Below, in pieces: positions 37,978 to 47,723 of a stretch of DNA of 64,000 bases. Origin of the DNA: Olsenella sp. KGMB02461 (GTDB lineage Bacteria; Actinomycetota; Coriobacteriia; Coriobacteriales; Atopobiaceae); assembly GCF_012584445.1 (NCBI RefSeq), contig NZ_JABAHI010000008.1:186001-250000 (forward strand), given 5' to 3'. A model generated the notes under the pieces. That model saw only the letters and a program-made list of their open reading frames with translations, was not told the DNA's origin and ran no database searches. The position numbers and the translations under genes are program-made. Position 1 is the stretch's first letter, and each line of letters begins with the position of its first letter.

Positions 37978-39753
37978 ATGGCAAAGGACCAAGGCTCAGC
38001 ACTGGATCGCAAAAAGCTCCATGGCGATCCCATTCTCATGACCACTATCGTGGTGCTTATCGCGTTTCTCACCCTGTTTATTCTCTATCCCTTAGCCATC
38101 CTTATGGTGGACTCCTTCATCTCGGAAGATGGGTTCACCTTGGCGGTATTCGATCGCATCTTCCAGATGCCCTCTTTTACCACGGCCATTACCAATACGC
38201 TCTCGGTAGGCTTTTTGGTGGGCATTAGCAGTGCGCTGGTGGGCCTGCTCTTTGCCTATGTCGAGGTCTATGTGCAGCTCAAGACTCGCGTGATGAGAGG
38301 GCTCTTCAGCCTCGTCTCCATGCTGCCTGTGGTAAGCCCTCCCTTCGTGCTGTCGCTTTCCATCATCATGCTCTTTGGCAAGTCGGGCATTATCACTCGC
38401 TACCTTTTGGGCATCTATGACAACAGTGTCTATGGCTTCTGGGGCATCTTCACCGTGCAGACGCTCACCTTCTTCCCTGTGTGCTACATGATGCTCAAGG
38501 GTTTGCTCATGAACATCGACCCCTCCCTAGAAGAGGCGGCCCGCGATATGGGCGCATCTCGGTGGAAGGTCTTTACCTCGGTCACCATGCCCCTCATCCT
38601 GCCGGGTCTGGGCAACGCCTTCTTGGTAACCTTCATCGAGTCCATCGCTGACTTTGCGAACCCCATGATCATCGGCGGCTCCTACGATACGTTGGCTACC
38701 ACCATCTACCTTCAGATCACCGGCGCCTACGACAAACAAGGAGCAGCAGCCATGGCTGTGGTGCTTCTCTGCATCACCTTGATCATGTTTGCTGTGCAAA
38801 AGTACGTGCTTGAGGCTAAGTCCACCGCAACGCTGTCTGGCAAAGCCAGCCGTGCGCGCATGCTTATCACCGATACTTCGGTAACTCGCCCGCTTTCGAT
38901 CCTTTGCTCCATCTTGGCGATCTTTGTGGTAGCCATGTATCTCTGCGTGCCTTTCGGCGCCCTCTTCAACACCTGGGGCTATGACTTCACCCTCACCACC
39001 AAGTGGTTCCAGCAGCTCTTCACGCACTATCACGGCCTTGAGGCCTTCACCGATTCCTTCGTGCTTTCGCTCATCGCCGCCCCCATTACCGCAATCTTGT
39101 CCATGATCATCTCTTACCTGGTGGTCAAGCGTAACTTCAGAAGCCGCGGCTTCATCGAGGCGGTCTCTATGCTCGCCATGGCAGTGCCCGGCACGGTATT
39201 GGGCGTAGGCTATATCCGCGGCTTTGCGGGCGGCCTTTTTGGCACTGGCATACTTCAGGGACTCTATGGCACTGCGGCCATTTTGGTGATCGTATTTATC
39301 GTGCGCTCGCTGCCCACAGGTACGCGATCGGGCATCTCTGCACTCAGGCAAATCGATAAATCCATCGAGGAGTCCGCCTATGACATGGGAGCAGACTCAT
39401 TCACCGTCTTTCGCACGGTGACTCTGCCGCTCATCCGCGAGTCGTTCCTCTCGGGCTTGGTGACAGCTTTCGTGCGCTCCATCACCGCCATCTCCGCCAT
39501 CATTTTGCTGGTCACCCCGTCGGTACTGCTCATTACCGTGCAGATCAACGAGTTTGCCGAGAAGGGCGCCTACGGCATTGCCTGCGCTTATGCGACCATC
39601 CTTATCGTGATCACCTACGGCTCGGTGTTGTTGATGAACTTTGCCATCAGGCGTTTTGGCACCAGCCGCAAGAATCAGGGCTTTGATGATGACCTGCCTG
39701 CTCAGATCGAGCACGACTATGTAGAAGACAGCCGCCAAGTCGAGGAGCTTTAA
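37978..39753 (+). CDS. FbpB-like ABC transporter permease, two-domain
   Basis: A 591-residue inner-membrane permease made of two homologous permease halves, as in FbpB/SfuB-type importers. Each half has about six membrane segments and an EAA loop that contacts the ATPase: LEEAARDMGASRWKVFTSVTMPL (split here for length: EEAARDMGAS then RWKVF) near residue 183 and EESAYDMGADSFTVFRTV near 465. It follows the solute-binding gene after 158 bp that include the hairpin, and is followed 3 nt later by the ATPase gene. The ATG follows TAGGTAGGG. The substrate is inferred to be iron or another small ion or phosphonate. Confidence 0.9.
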   Translation: MAKDQGSALDRKKLHGDPILMTTIVVLIAFLTLFILYPLAILMVDSFISEDGFTLAVFDRIFQMPSFTTAITNTLSVGFLVGISSALVGLLFAYVEVYVQLKTRVMRGLFSLVSMLPVVSPPFVLSLSIIMLFGKSGIITRYLLGIYDNSVYGFWGIFTVQTLTFFPVCYMMLKGLLMNIDPSLEEAARDMGASRWKVFTSVTMPLILPGLGNAFLVTFIESIADFANPMIIGGSYDTLATTIYLQITGAYDKQGAAAMAVVLLCITLIMFAVQKYVLEAKSTATLSGKASRARMLITDTSVTRPLSILCSILAIFVVAMYLCVPFGALFNTWGYDFTLTTKWFQQLFTHYHGLEAFTDSFVLSLIAAPITAILSMIISYLVVKRNFRSRGFIEAVSMLAMAVPGTVLGVGYIRGFAGGLFGTGILQGLYGTAAILVIVFIVRSLPTGTRSGISALRQIDKSIEESAYDMGADSFTVFRTVTLPLIRESFLSGLVTAFVRSITAISAIILLVTPSVLLITVQINEFAEKGAYGIACAYATILIVITYGSVLLMNFAIRRFGTSRKNQGFDDDLPAQIEHDYVEDSRQVEEL

Positions 39754-39756
39754 ATC

Positions 39757-40833
39757 ATGGCTAAAGAGAAGAAGGGCGTTCGCCTAGATCACATTTCCAA
39801 GATCTATCAGGATCCTAAAACCGGCAAAGATTTCTACGCCGTCCACGATGTGAGCCTGGATATCGCCCCTGGCGAGTTCGTGACGCTTCTGGGTCCCTCT
39901 GGCTGCGGCAAGACCACCATCTTGCGCATGATCGCCGGTTTCGAATCCCCTGATGAGGGTGAGATCTATTTGGGTGACGAGCCCATCAACGAGCTCACGC
40001 CCAACAAGCGCGACACGGCTATGGTGTTCCAGAGCTACGCGCTGCTGCCGCATTACAACATCTTTGACAATGTGGCCTATGGCCTAAAGCTTCGCAAGGT
40101 GCCTAAGGAGGAGATCCGCGAGAAGGTCAAGCATATCTTGGGCTTGGTGGGCCTTCAGGGCATGGAAGAGCGCATGACCAACCAGCTCTCAGGCGGCCAA
40201 CAGCAGCGTGTGGCTTTGGCTCGTGCTCTGGTGCTGGAACCCGGCGTGCTGCTCTTTGACGAGCCTCTTTCTAATCTGGATGCCAAACTGCGCGTGGATA
40301 TGCGCAATGAGATTCGCCGCATCCAGCAGGAGGCAGGCATCACCGCCATCTACGTCACCCATGACCAGTCTGAGGCCATGGCGCTGTCCGACAACATCAT
40401 CGTCATGAAGCGAGGCGTGGTAGAGCAGGTGGGCGATCCTCAGACTATCTATCATCGCCCGGTAAACGAGTTTGTTGCAGACTTCATTGGCGAATCGAAC
40501 TTCCTCCATGGCACTCTTACCACCTCTGATGGCTCACAGGGAATTGCCGCCATCGAAGGCTACGATGTCCCTCTGGACAACGTAGAGCACCTGAGCGAGG
40601 GAGATGCCTGCACATTGGTGCTTCGTCCCGAAGCCGCCAAACTAGCAGACCAAGGCGTGCTCCCCTGCGAGGTTATCCTTTCGCGCTTTATGGGCAACTA
40701 CCATAACTACCACGTCAAAGTGGGCGACACCCTGGTCAAGATCACCGACTTCAACCCCAAGACCCACAAGGTCTATGAGGTGGGAGACAAGGCATTCGTC
40801 GCATTCACCCCAGCAGACGTCCACGTGCTCTAG
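39757..40833 (+). CDS. FbpC-like ABC transporter ATPase
   Basis: A 358-residue ATPase that energises the upstream importer. Walker A GPSGCGKTT, Q-loop, signature LSGGQQQRVALARAL, Walker B VLLFDEPLSNLDAKLR and the H-loop THDQSEAMAL are all intact. A C-terminal TOBE domain (about residues 275-355) is typical of the MalK/PotA/FbpC group. GAGGAG at the end of the permease gene serves as ribosome binding site. Two hairpins follow the stop codon, so it ends the importer operon. Confidence 0.93.
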   Translation: MAKEKKGVRLDHISKIYQDPKTGKDFYAVHDVSLDIAPGEFVTLLGPSGCGKTTILRMIAGFESPDEGEIYLGDEPINELTPNKRDTAMVFQSYALLPHYNIFDNVAYGLKLRKVPKEEIREKVKHILGLVGLQGMEERMTNQLSGGQQQRVALARALVLEPGVLLFDEPLSNLDAKLRVDMRNEIRRIQQEAGITAIYVTHDQSEAMALSDNIIVMKRGVVEQVGDPQTIYHRPVNEFVADFIGESNFLHGTLTTSDGSQGIAAIEGYDVPLDNVEHLSEGDACTLVLRPEAAKLADQGVLPCEVILSRFMGNYHNYHVKVGDTLVKITDFNPKTHKVYEVGDKAFVAFTPADVHVL

Positions 40834-40887
40834 GCCACCTGTCTTAAGGAAAGGTTGCAGCGGCCTTTTCTGAGAAGACTTTGTGCA

Positions 40888-40969
40888 CTTCATCCAAGGC
40901 GCTCGGATGAAGCCTTGCAAACCCTGACCCGCCTGGAAACAATGAGTGTTTTCAGGCGGGTCATCCTTT
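40888..40969 (+). terminator. double hairpin terminator of the importer operon
   Basis: A first 8-bp hairpin (CTTCATCC 40888-40895, GGATGAAG 40905-40912) is followed by a 15-bp one (GACCCGCCTGGAAAC 40926-40940, GTTTTCAGGCGGGTC 40948-40962, one G-U pair), then ATCCTTT. Strong stems but a weak T tract. Confidence 0.75.
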
Positions 40970-41014
40970 ACCATACTGCCCGCAGGCATGCCTGGAACAT
41001 GAAGGGGGTTGTTC

Positions 41015-42157
41015 ATGGAACCTGATAAGGTACGCGCATTGCGCGAGGCGTCGCCAGATCCCAAAGAGCTAGGTCAAGAGGCGCCTAAGACGCCTGAGCC
41101 TCCCATGTTTTCGTTGATCATGTGCCTCTTTGGCGTAGAGGAATATGTGCGAGATGCCATTGCGGCCATCCGTGCGCAAGACTTTGATAACTGGGAGCTC
41201 ATCTTGGTAGATGATGCCTCTAAAGACCACACCATGCTGAGGGCCCTGCGAGGCATCAAGGGAGACAGCCGTATCCGCGTCATCCATAACGATGCCAACA
41301 TTGGCCTTGCCGCCTCTCGCAATCGCGGCCTCGATGCAGCGCACGGCCGCTATATATGCTTCCCAGACGCTGAGGACCTGCCAAAGCCCAACTACCTCTC
41401 TTTGGCAGCGGCGGTCATCAAGGAGCAGGACCCCGACATCATTGTGAGCGGTGTCGTGCAAGATTTTTATAACCATAAAGGAGAGGTGGCCTTCTCTGAA
41501 GAGCAAAATCTAGAACCGGTCGTCGCCACTGGCAAAGAAGAGGTGGCAAAGGTCTTACTGCCCCTGGAAAGTCAAAACGCCTTGAGCTTCATCTATACCA
41601 AGTACTTCAGGCGGTCTCTTATCGGCGGCTTGCGCTTCGAGACCAGTGGGGTGCACTTCTCGGAAGACTTCTTCTGGGAGCTGGAGCTTTTCGAGCGTGC
41701 CCAAAAAGTTGTGGTAGTGGGGCAGAGCGCCTATCGGTTTGAGAAGCATCTGCGCAAAGAGCGTCAAATTTCTTATACCAAAGGTACTTTTTTGCAGCGC
41801 CATAGGCGCATTGCGGCCATTCAGGCCCATCAAGAGACCTATGGACTGGATACACCGGAGAGCCGCAGCGAGTTGGGCCATCTGTACGCAAATCACATTT
41901 TGGCAGAGATTGCGCGCATCACAGACCCCGAGTCTCCCGTGCCTCTTGAGGAGCGCATCGGTTGGGTGAAGTTTCTCCATGAAGACCCGCTCTTTCAAAA
42001 ACTCATCGAGGGCACCCAGCCTCTCAAGGGCTTCATCAATCAGCGCGTCCATAAGGCGCTGGTAAGCAAGAATCCCAAATCGGCGCTGAGGCTGGGCCAT
42101 TTGGCGGGGTATCTGTGGTCCTTTGGGCCCGAGACCTGGTCGCGCACGCAACCCTAA
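41015..42157 (+). CDS. family 2 glycosyltransferase, paralog of the 34201 gene
   Basis: A 380-residue glycosyltransferase with SLIMCLFGVEEY, LILVDDASKDH, NIGLAASRNRG and a metal-site segment FPDAEDLPKP. The third acidic position is Glu where the paralog at 34201 has Asp (FPDADD); GT-A enzymes tolerate some variation here, but activity is not assured. AAGGGGG lies 6 nt before the ATG at 41015; a TTG at 41009 is less likely. It lies 8 kb downstream of the related genes, after the importer operon, and is probably transcribed alone. No membrane segment is seen. Confidence 0.82.
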   Translation: MEPDKVRALREASPDPKELGQEAPKTPEPPMFSLIMCLFGVEEYVRDAIAAIRAQDFDNWELILVDDASKDHTMLRALRGIKGDSRIRVIHNDANIGLAASRNRGLDAAHGRYICFPDAEDLPKPNYLSLAAAVIKEQDPDIIVSGVVQDFYNHKGEVAFSEEQNLEPVVATGKEEVAKVLLPLESQNALSFIYTKYFRRSLIGGLRFETSGVHFSEDFFWELELFERAQKVVVVGQSAYRFEKHLRKERQISYTKGTFLQRHRRIAAIQAHQETYGLDTPESRSELGHLYANHILAEIARITDPESPVPLEERIGWVKFLHEDPLFQKLIEGTQPLKGFINQRVHKALVSKNPKSALRLGHLAGYLWSFGPETWSRTQP

Positions 42158-42227
42158 AAACAGTCCTTTGCCGAGAAACCCGCGCCTTCCTGCTAGAAAG
42201 CTATCTGAAATACCCTTTATTTGTTGG

Positions 42228-42255
42228 TTGCACGTAGCCCGGTGAGGTGTATAGT
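42228..42255 (+). promoter_or_regulatory. pyr operon promoter
   Basis: TTGCAC (42228-42233) and TATAGT (42250-42255) are 16 bp apart. Transcription should begin near 42262, leaving a leader of about 124 nt before pyrR. Confidence 0.6.
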
Positions 42256-42256
42256 C

Positions 42257-42370
42257 AAGGTCGACCTTTAAAGCGGTACGGGATACCGTCAAGGCGAAAC
42301 TCACATAGCTCCTCTTAAAGAGACTTTTCGCAGACGCCTGTGCCGCTCAACGGCAAAGGCGTTTTTTCTT
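42257..42370 (+). promoter_or_regulatory. pyr leader with attenuator
   Basis: The leader starts with the palindrome AAGGTCGACCTT, then a small hairpin CGGTA-CGGGA-TACCG, then CTCTTAAAGAG, and ends with an intrinsic terminator: ACGCCTGTGCCG (42334-42345) / CGGCAAAGGCGT (42351-42362), 11 of 12 pairs, followed by TTTTTTC. In Bacillus and relatives PyrR with UMP binds such leaders to favour the terminator. I do not see an exact copy of the Bacillus PyrR-binding loop, but the position before pyrR supports this mechanism. Confidence 0.75.
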
Positions 42371-42373
42371 TAG

Positions 42374-42957
<584 letters not shown>

Positions 42958-42958
<1 letters not shown>

Positions 42959-43890
42959 TGCTTTCGGTCCGCAACCTTATTGATACCACCTCGCTTACCG
43001 CCGACGATATCACCCAGATCTTGGATACCGCCCGCTCCTTCGCCGAGGTCAACAGCCGTTCCATCAAAAAGGTGCCCGCTCTGCGCGGCCGCACCATCGT
43101 GAACCTCTTCCTCGAGCCCTCTACCCGCACCCGTAGCTCCTTCGAGCTTGCCGAGAAGCGCCTCTCTGCAGACTCCCTCAATATGGGCGGCTCCACTTCT
43201 TCTGTAGTCAAGGGTGAGAGTTTGGCAGACACCATCCAAACTATCGACGCCATGAACGTAGATATGTTCATCTGCCGCGCCAAGTTTGCAGGCACCCCTC
43301 ATCTCATTACCGAGAATACCGACGCCAAGGTGATCAATGCCGGTGACGGCAAGCACCAGCATCCCACCCAGGCCATGCTGGACCTCTATACCATCCGTGA
43401 GCATTTTGGGCATCTTGACGGCCTCAAGGTGGCTATCGTGGGCGACCTTCTCCACAGCCGCGTATGCGGATCTCTAGTGCCTGCACTAAAGACCATGGGT
43501 GCCGAGGTCACCCTGGTGGGACCCCCCACCTTCCAGGTGATAGATCCTTCCTACTATGGCGTCGAGCAGACTGCCTCCTTGGATGAGGTGCTGCCAGAGA
43601 TGGACGTCATCTATATGTTGCGCGTCCAGCTGGAGCGCATGGGCGGAGCCGCCATCCCCAGTCGTCGCGAGTACAACCGTCTCTACGGCCTCGACGCCGC
43701 TCGCCACGCACGCATGAAGCCCGGCGCCATCGTGTGCCACCCGGGCCCCATGAACCGCGGCATGGAGATCATGCCCGAGGTGGCCGATGCTCCTAACTCT
43801 GTGATTCTTGACCAGGTCAACGCCGGTGTGTGCACCCGCATGGCCGCCATGTACCTGCTTTTGGGAGGAGAAGACAATGGTATTGCTTAA
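42958..43890 (+). CDS. pyrB: aspartate carbamoyltransferase, catalytic chain
   Basis: The 310-residue enzyme joins carbamoyl phosphate and aspartate to give carbamoyl aspartate. The carbamoyl phosphate motif STRTRSSFE (about residues 55-63) and HPTQAMLDLYTI are present, as is the aspartate-binding end of the protein. The start at 42958 overlaps the pyrR stop by one base and follows GGAGGT. No pyrI regulatory chain is next to it, as usual in Gram-positive bacteria. The end overlaps pyrC by 14 nt. Confidence 0.97.
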
Positions 43891-45169
43891 GGGCGCACGC
43901 GTAGTAGATCCCCAGGTGGGCCTGGATGCCGTTAAAGACGTGCTCATTGATGGCACGACTGTCGCAGCACTGGATGATGTGATCGAGGCTTCTGACGGCG
44001 TTGAGGTCATCGACTGTGCCGGTAAGGTGCTTATGCCTGGCTTTGTGGATATGCACGTGCATTTCCGCGATCCTGGCTTCGAGTACAAAGAGGACATTCA
44101 GACCGGCGTCACTGCTGCTACCCATGGCGGCTATACCGACGTGGCCACCATGCCCAACACAAACCCCATCACCGATACTGGCACCAGCGTGCGCTACCAA
44201 ATCGACCGTGGCATTGAGTTCGGTCTTGCCCGCGTCCACCCCATCGGCGCGCTTACCCACGGCGAGGAGGGCGAATCGCTGGCAGAGATCGGCGACATGA
44301 CCATGGAGGGCGCGTGCGGCTTCTCCGATGACGGCCATGGCGTGCAATCGGCCGGCATGATGCGCACCTGCATGGAGTATGTGAGCCAGTTTGACCGCCC
44401 GGTCATCGCCCACTGCGAAGACGAGTCCCTGACTGCCAACGGCGTCATCAACGAAGGCCGTGCAAGCACCCGCCTGGGTATGTTCGGTTGGCCGGCGCTG
44501 GGCGAGGAGATCGAGGTCATCCGCGATATCGAGCTTTGCCGTCTCACTGGGTGCCCGCTGCATGTGGCTCACATCTCCACGGCGCGCTCCCTGGATCTCG
44601 TGCGCCAGGCAAAGGCTGACGGCCTGCCTGTGACCTGCGAGGTCACCCCTCACCATCTCTTCCTTACCGAGGAAAACATCACCGACTCTTACAACACCAA
44701 CCTCAAGGTGAACCCACCTCTGCGCACCCGCAACGACGTGGAGGCCCTTATCGACGGTCTCATTGATGGCTCCATCGATTGTGTGGTGTCCGATCATGCT
44801 CCTCACGCAGCCCATGAGAAGGACTGTGAGTTTGAGATCGCCTACTTTGGCACCATTGGCCTCGAGACCACTGTGCCTCTGCTGGTATCCAATCTTGTGA
44901 ACCGCGGTCTTCTGCCCTGGAGCCGCCTGGTTGAGACCTGCGCAGTGAAACCTCGCGAGATCTTGCGTCTGGATCCGGTGAAAGTAGAGGTAGGCGGCGA
45001 GGCCACCTTTACTATTGTCGATCCTTGCGCCGAGGTCACCGTGACTCAGGATTACTTCGACTCCAAATCCAAGAACTCGGCGTTCTTGGGAATGCGTCTC
45101 ACCGGCGCCGCTTCCGATGTTTTTGTTGATGGCAAACAGACCTTGGTCAATGGCGTAGTGGCGGAGTAG
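43877..45169 (+). CDS. pyrC: dihydroorotase, type I
   Basis: The 430-residue zinc enzyme cyclises carbamoyl aspartate to dihydroorotate. The metal-binding HVHFRDPG motif sits near residue 57, the type I class feature being the overall length and a substrate-binding GYTDVATMPNT segment. Other metal ligands (HCEDES and VAHIST) are seen in order. The ATG at 43877 is preceded by GGGAGGAG, inside the pyrB end. A terminator-like hairpin follows at 45178, so distal genes may be expressed less. Confidence 0.96.
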   Translation: MVLLKGARVVDPQVGLDAVKDVLIDGTTVAALDDVIEASDGVEVIDCAGKVLMPGFVDMHVHFRDPGFEYKEDIQTGVTAATHGGYTDVATMPNTNPITDTGTSVRYQIDRGIEFGLARVHPIGALTHGEEGESLAEIGDMTMEGACGFSDDGHGVQSAGMMRTCMEYVSQFDRPVIAHCEDESLTANGVINEGRASTRLGMFGWPALGEEIEVIRDIELCRLTGCPLHVAHISTARSLDLVRQAKADGLPVTCEVTPHHLFLTEENITDSYNTNLKVNPPLRTRNDVEALIDGLIDGSIDCVVSDHAPHAAHEKDCEFEIAYFGTIGLETTVPLLVSNLVNRGLLPWSRLVETCAVKPREILRLDPVKVEVGGEATFTIVDPCAEVTVTQDYFDSKSKNSAFLGMRLTGAASDVFVDGKQTLVNGVVAE

Positions 45170-45177
45170 CTACACTG

Positions 45178-45211
45178 AAATGGCGTCTCTCGGATGGGGG
45201 ACGCCATTTTT
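45178..45211 (+). terminator. intra-operon terminator between pyrC and pyrK
   Basis: A 10-bp perfect stem (AAATGGCGTC / GACGCCATTT) with a 12-nt loop ends in a T run (ATTTTT). The pyrK ribosome binding site follows 17 nt later. It would lower transcription of pyrKDFE. Confidence 0.8.
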
Positions 45212-45239
45212 GCGTGTGTTTCAAAAGAAAGGAGGACCC

Positions 45240-46031
45240 ATGCCGACACCCTCTGCCGCACGGGTTCACACTGCCACTGTTGTGGACAACGTGCAGGTGG
45301 CCGAAGGCCTCTGGCGCCTGGTGTTTAGGGCGCCCAAGCTTGCTGCAAACATCTCATCTGGCCAGTTCTTCAGCATCGCGGTTCCAGGAGCCCCCAAGCA
45401 GCTGGCTCGAATCCCTCTGTCCTTCTCCATCGCGGATTTTGACGCCGGCACCATCGAGACGGTCTACGCCGTCGTTGGCCCAGGAACCCAGGCGCTCTCC
45501 CAGATGGCTCCAGGTGCCACCACTACGGTGCTTGGCCCCGGCGGGCATGGATGGAAGCTGGACACCTTCACCAAACGTTGCCTTCTGGTGGCCGGCGGCA
45601 TAGGTGTCACCCCTATCATCTCTGCAGCTAACACCTTGGGTCTTGAGGGTTTGGAATACGACGTCATCATGGGCGCGCGCACCGCTTCCATGCTCTGGGG
45701 CGCAGACCGCCTGCTTACCTATGGCGCAGGCTCAGTGGTGGTGGTCACAGATGACGGCACTGCTGGAGCCAAAGGCACTACGGTGGATGCCCTTGAGGCG
45801 GCCCTTCCTACCGAGAAGTACGATCTCGTGCTCACCTGCGGCCCTGAACCCATGATGAGGCGTGTGGCAGAGCTTTGCCAGAAGGCCGATGTGGCCTGCC
45901 AGGTCTCCATGGAGCGTATGATGACCTGCGGCTTTGGCGCCTGCGCTACCTGCGTGGTGGACACCAAGGGCGGCAAGGTAGGCGCTTGCATGGGCGGTCC
46001 GGTCTTTGATGCAAATGAGGTGGTCTGGTGA
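45240..46031 (+). CDS. pyrK: dihydroorotate dehydrogenase electron-transfer subunit
   Basis: PyrK is the FAD and 2Fe-2S partner that passes electrons from PyrD to NAD+. The 263-residue protein starts with an oxidoreductase FAD-binding barrel, followed by an NAD-binding domain (LLVAGGIGVTPI), and ends with a cysteine cluster CGFGACATC...GACMGG that should hold the [2Fe-2S] centre. The start at 45240 is supported by AAAGGAGGA. GTGA overlaps join it to pyrD, so the subunits are translated together. This heterodimer is the NAD-linked form suited to anaerobes. Confidence 0.95.
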   Translation: MPTPSAARVHTATVVDNVQVAEGLWRLVFRAPKLAANISSGQFFSIAVPGAPKQLARIPLSFSIADFDAGTIETVYAVVGPGTQALSQMAPGATTTVLGPGGHGWKLDTFTKRCLLVAGGIGVTPIISAANTLGLEGLEYDVIMGARTASMLWGADRLLTYGAGSVVVVTDDGTAGAKGTTVDALEAALPTEKYDLVLTCGPEPMMRRVAELCQKADVACQVSMERMMTCGFGACATCVVDTKGGKVGACMGGPVFDANEVVW

Positions 46032-46951
46032 GCACTCCCAATATGGCCGTAAATCTTGGCGGCGTAGAACTTAAGAACCCTGTGACCACCGCAGCGGGCA
46101 CCTATGGTTTTGGTTGGCAGTTCGAGGGCTTCTATGATGTCTCTTGCCTTGGCGCCATCACCACCAAGGGCTGTGCCAACAAGCCCTGGCCTGGCAATGC
46201 TGCTCCCCGTATGTGCGATGTCACCTCTGGCGTCATGAATTCTGTGGGCTTGCAAAACCCCGGCGTGCGCGGTCTGGTAGATCAGGCAGGGGAGTACTTG
46301 GCTCAGCTCTCTGAGCGCGGCTGCAAGGTTATCTGTCAGGTAGCCGGGCACTCTCCCGAGGAGTACGTGGAGGCCGTCGAGCTCTTCGAGGAGCTGGCTC
46401 CTTGGGCCGCTGCCCTAGAGATCAACATCTCTTGCCCCAACATCTCCGCTGGCGGAGCTGCCATTGGATCCACTCCCGAGGGCGCGGCCTCTGTCATCTC
46501 TGCAGTGCGCGATCGCACCAAGCGTCCACTTTTGGTCAAGCTGGCTCCTGCCAATGTGGTGGAAGTCTCCCGCGCTCTTGAGGCGGCCGGCGCCGATGCG
46601 CTCTCGGTCATCAATTCCATCCCGGCCATGGCCATCGATGTGAACACCCGCCGCTCCAAGCTCTCCCGTCCTACCGGCGGCCTTTCCGGCCCCTGCTTGC
46701 ACAATATCGCCGTGCGCATGGTCTGGGAGGTGGCCCAAGCGGTCAAGCTTCCCATCAATGGCGTAGGAGGCATCATGACCTGGGAAGATGCGGCGGAGTT
46801 CATCTTAGCTGGCGCTACCTCTGTCTCGGTGGGCGTCGCAAACCTCATCAACCCCGATACTGCTCCCAAGGTGCTTGAGGGCCTTGCCCAATGGGTGAGC
46901 GACCAGGGCGCAGATGACATCAATGACCTCATTGGAGCCTTCGAATGCTAA
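46028..46951 (+). CDS. pyrD: dihydroorotate dehydrogenase, catalytic subunit (class 1B)
   Basis: The 307-residue FMN enzyme oxidises dihydroorotate to orotate and works with PyrK. It has the class 1 features: a TIM-barrel start TTAAGTYGFG, the active-site loop with NISCPN whose cysteine is the base, and the FMN-binding glycine motifs GVGGIMTWEDA near the C-terminus. The start is GTG at 46028, overlapping the pyrK stop by 4 nt. Its end overlaps pyrF by 7 nt. Confidence 0.96.
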   Translation: MSTPNMAVNLGGVELKNPVTTAAGTYGFGWQFEGFYDVSCLGAITTKGCANKPWPGNAAPRMCDVTSGVMNSVGLQNPGVRGLVDQAGEYLAQLSERGCKVICQVAGHSPEEYVEAVELFEELAPWAAALEINISCPNISAGGAAIGSTPEGAASVISAVRDRTKRPLLVKLAPANVVEVSRALEAAGADALSVINSIPAMAIDVNTRRSKLSRPTGGLSGPCLHNIAVRMVWEVAQAVKLPINGVGGIMTWEDAAEFILAGATSVSVGVANLINPDTAPKVLEGLAQWVSDQGADDINDLIGAFEC

Positions 46952-47667
46952 CAGACGACCAAGCTCGCGACGCCATAATCGTGGCGCTTGACTGCTCTGC
47001 CCAAAAAGCCTTGGAGACCGCCCGCCTATTGAGCGGCCACGCCCGTTGGCTCAAGGTGGGCATGACGCTGTTCTACGCCGCCGGCCCCTCCATCGTCGAG
47101 ACCTTTAAATCTCAGGGATACCAGGTATTTTTAGACCTCAAGCTCTTTGACATTCCCCATCAAATCGAGGGCGCTGCAGCCTCAGCAGCCGCCTGTGGAG
47201 CTGACCTTCTCTCCATCCATGGTTTGGGCGGTGCCACCATGGCCCAGGCTGCTCGTCGTGGTGTGGAGTCTCAGGCTGCCGAGAAACCCGCCCGCTGCAA
47301 CTTGGTGGCCATCACGGTGCTCACTTCCATGAGCGAAGAGGACGCTAGCTCTGTGGGCATTGAGACACCCATCGCCAAGGAGGTCTCTCGATTGGCGTCT
47401 CTGGCGTGCTCCAATGGCGCTGACGGCATCGTATGCTCGCCTCAGGAAGCTCAGGCCATGCGACAGCTATTGGGATCCCAGGCACGCATTGTGTGCCCAG
47501 GAGTGCGCCCTCAGGGCGCCCAGATGGGTGACCAGAGCCGAGTAGCCACGCCTCTGGTCACCCTTAAGGCCGGTGCGAGCCAGATCGTGGTGGGCCGCCC
47601 CATCATGAACGCTCCTGATCCCCTTAAAGCCTTCGAGGACATCGTCTTAGAGCTTCAGGGACAATAG
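46945..47667 (+). CDS. pyrF: orotidine 5'-phosphate decarboxylase
   Basis: The 240-residue enzyme decarboxylates OMP to UMP, the last step of the pathway. The catalytic array is visible as D-x-K-x-x-D: FLDLKLFDIP, preceded by VALDC with an aspartate and KVGMTLFY with a lysine. The C-terminal phosphate-binding loop QIVVGRPI is present. It starts inside the pyrD end with GGAG upstream. pyrE follows after 56 bp. Confidence 0.96.
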   Translation: MLTDDQARDAIIVALDCSAQKALETARLLSGHARWLKVGMTLFYAAGPSIVETFKSQGYQVFLDLKLFDIPHQIEGAAASAAACGADLLSIHGLGGATMAQAARRGVESQAAEKPARCNLVAITVLTSMSEEDASSVGIETPIAKEVSRLASLACSNGADGIVCSPQEAQAMRQLLGSQARIVCPGVRPQGAQMGDQSRVATPLVTLKAGASQIVVGRPIMNAPDPLKAFEDIVLELQGQ

Positions 47668-47723
47668 GGTTTACTTCTGGTTTTCATTTTTCTGTCCATT
47701 TTCTAGCCAAGGAGCACCATTTC

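Noticed and set aside
43808-43876. Longer start of pyrC inside pyrB
   Set aside because: The ATG at 43877 has a strong ribosome binding site and gives the normal family length.
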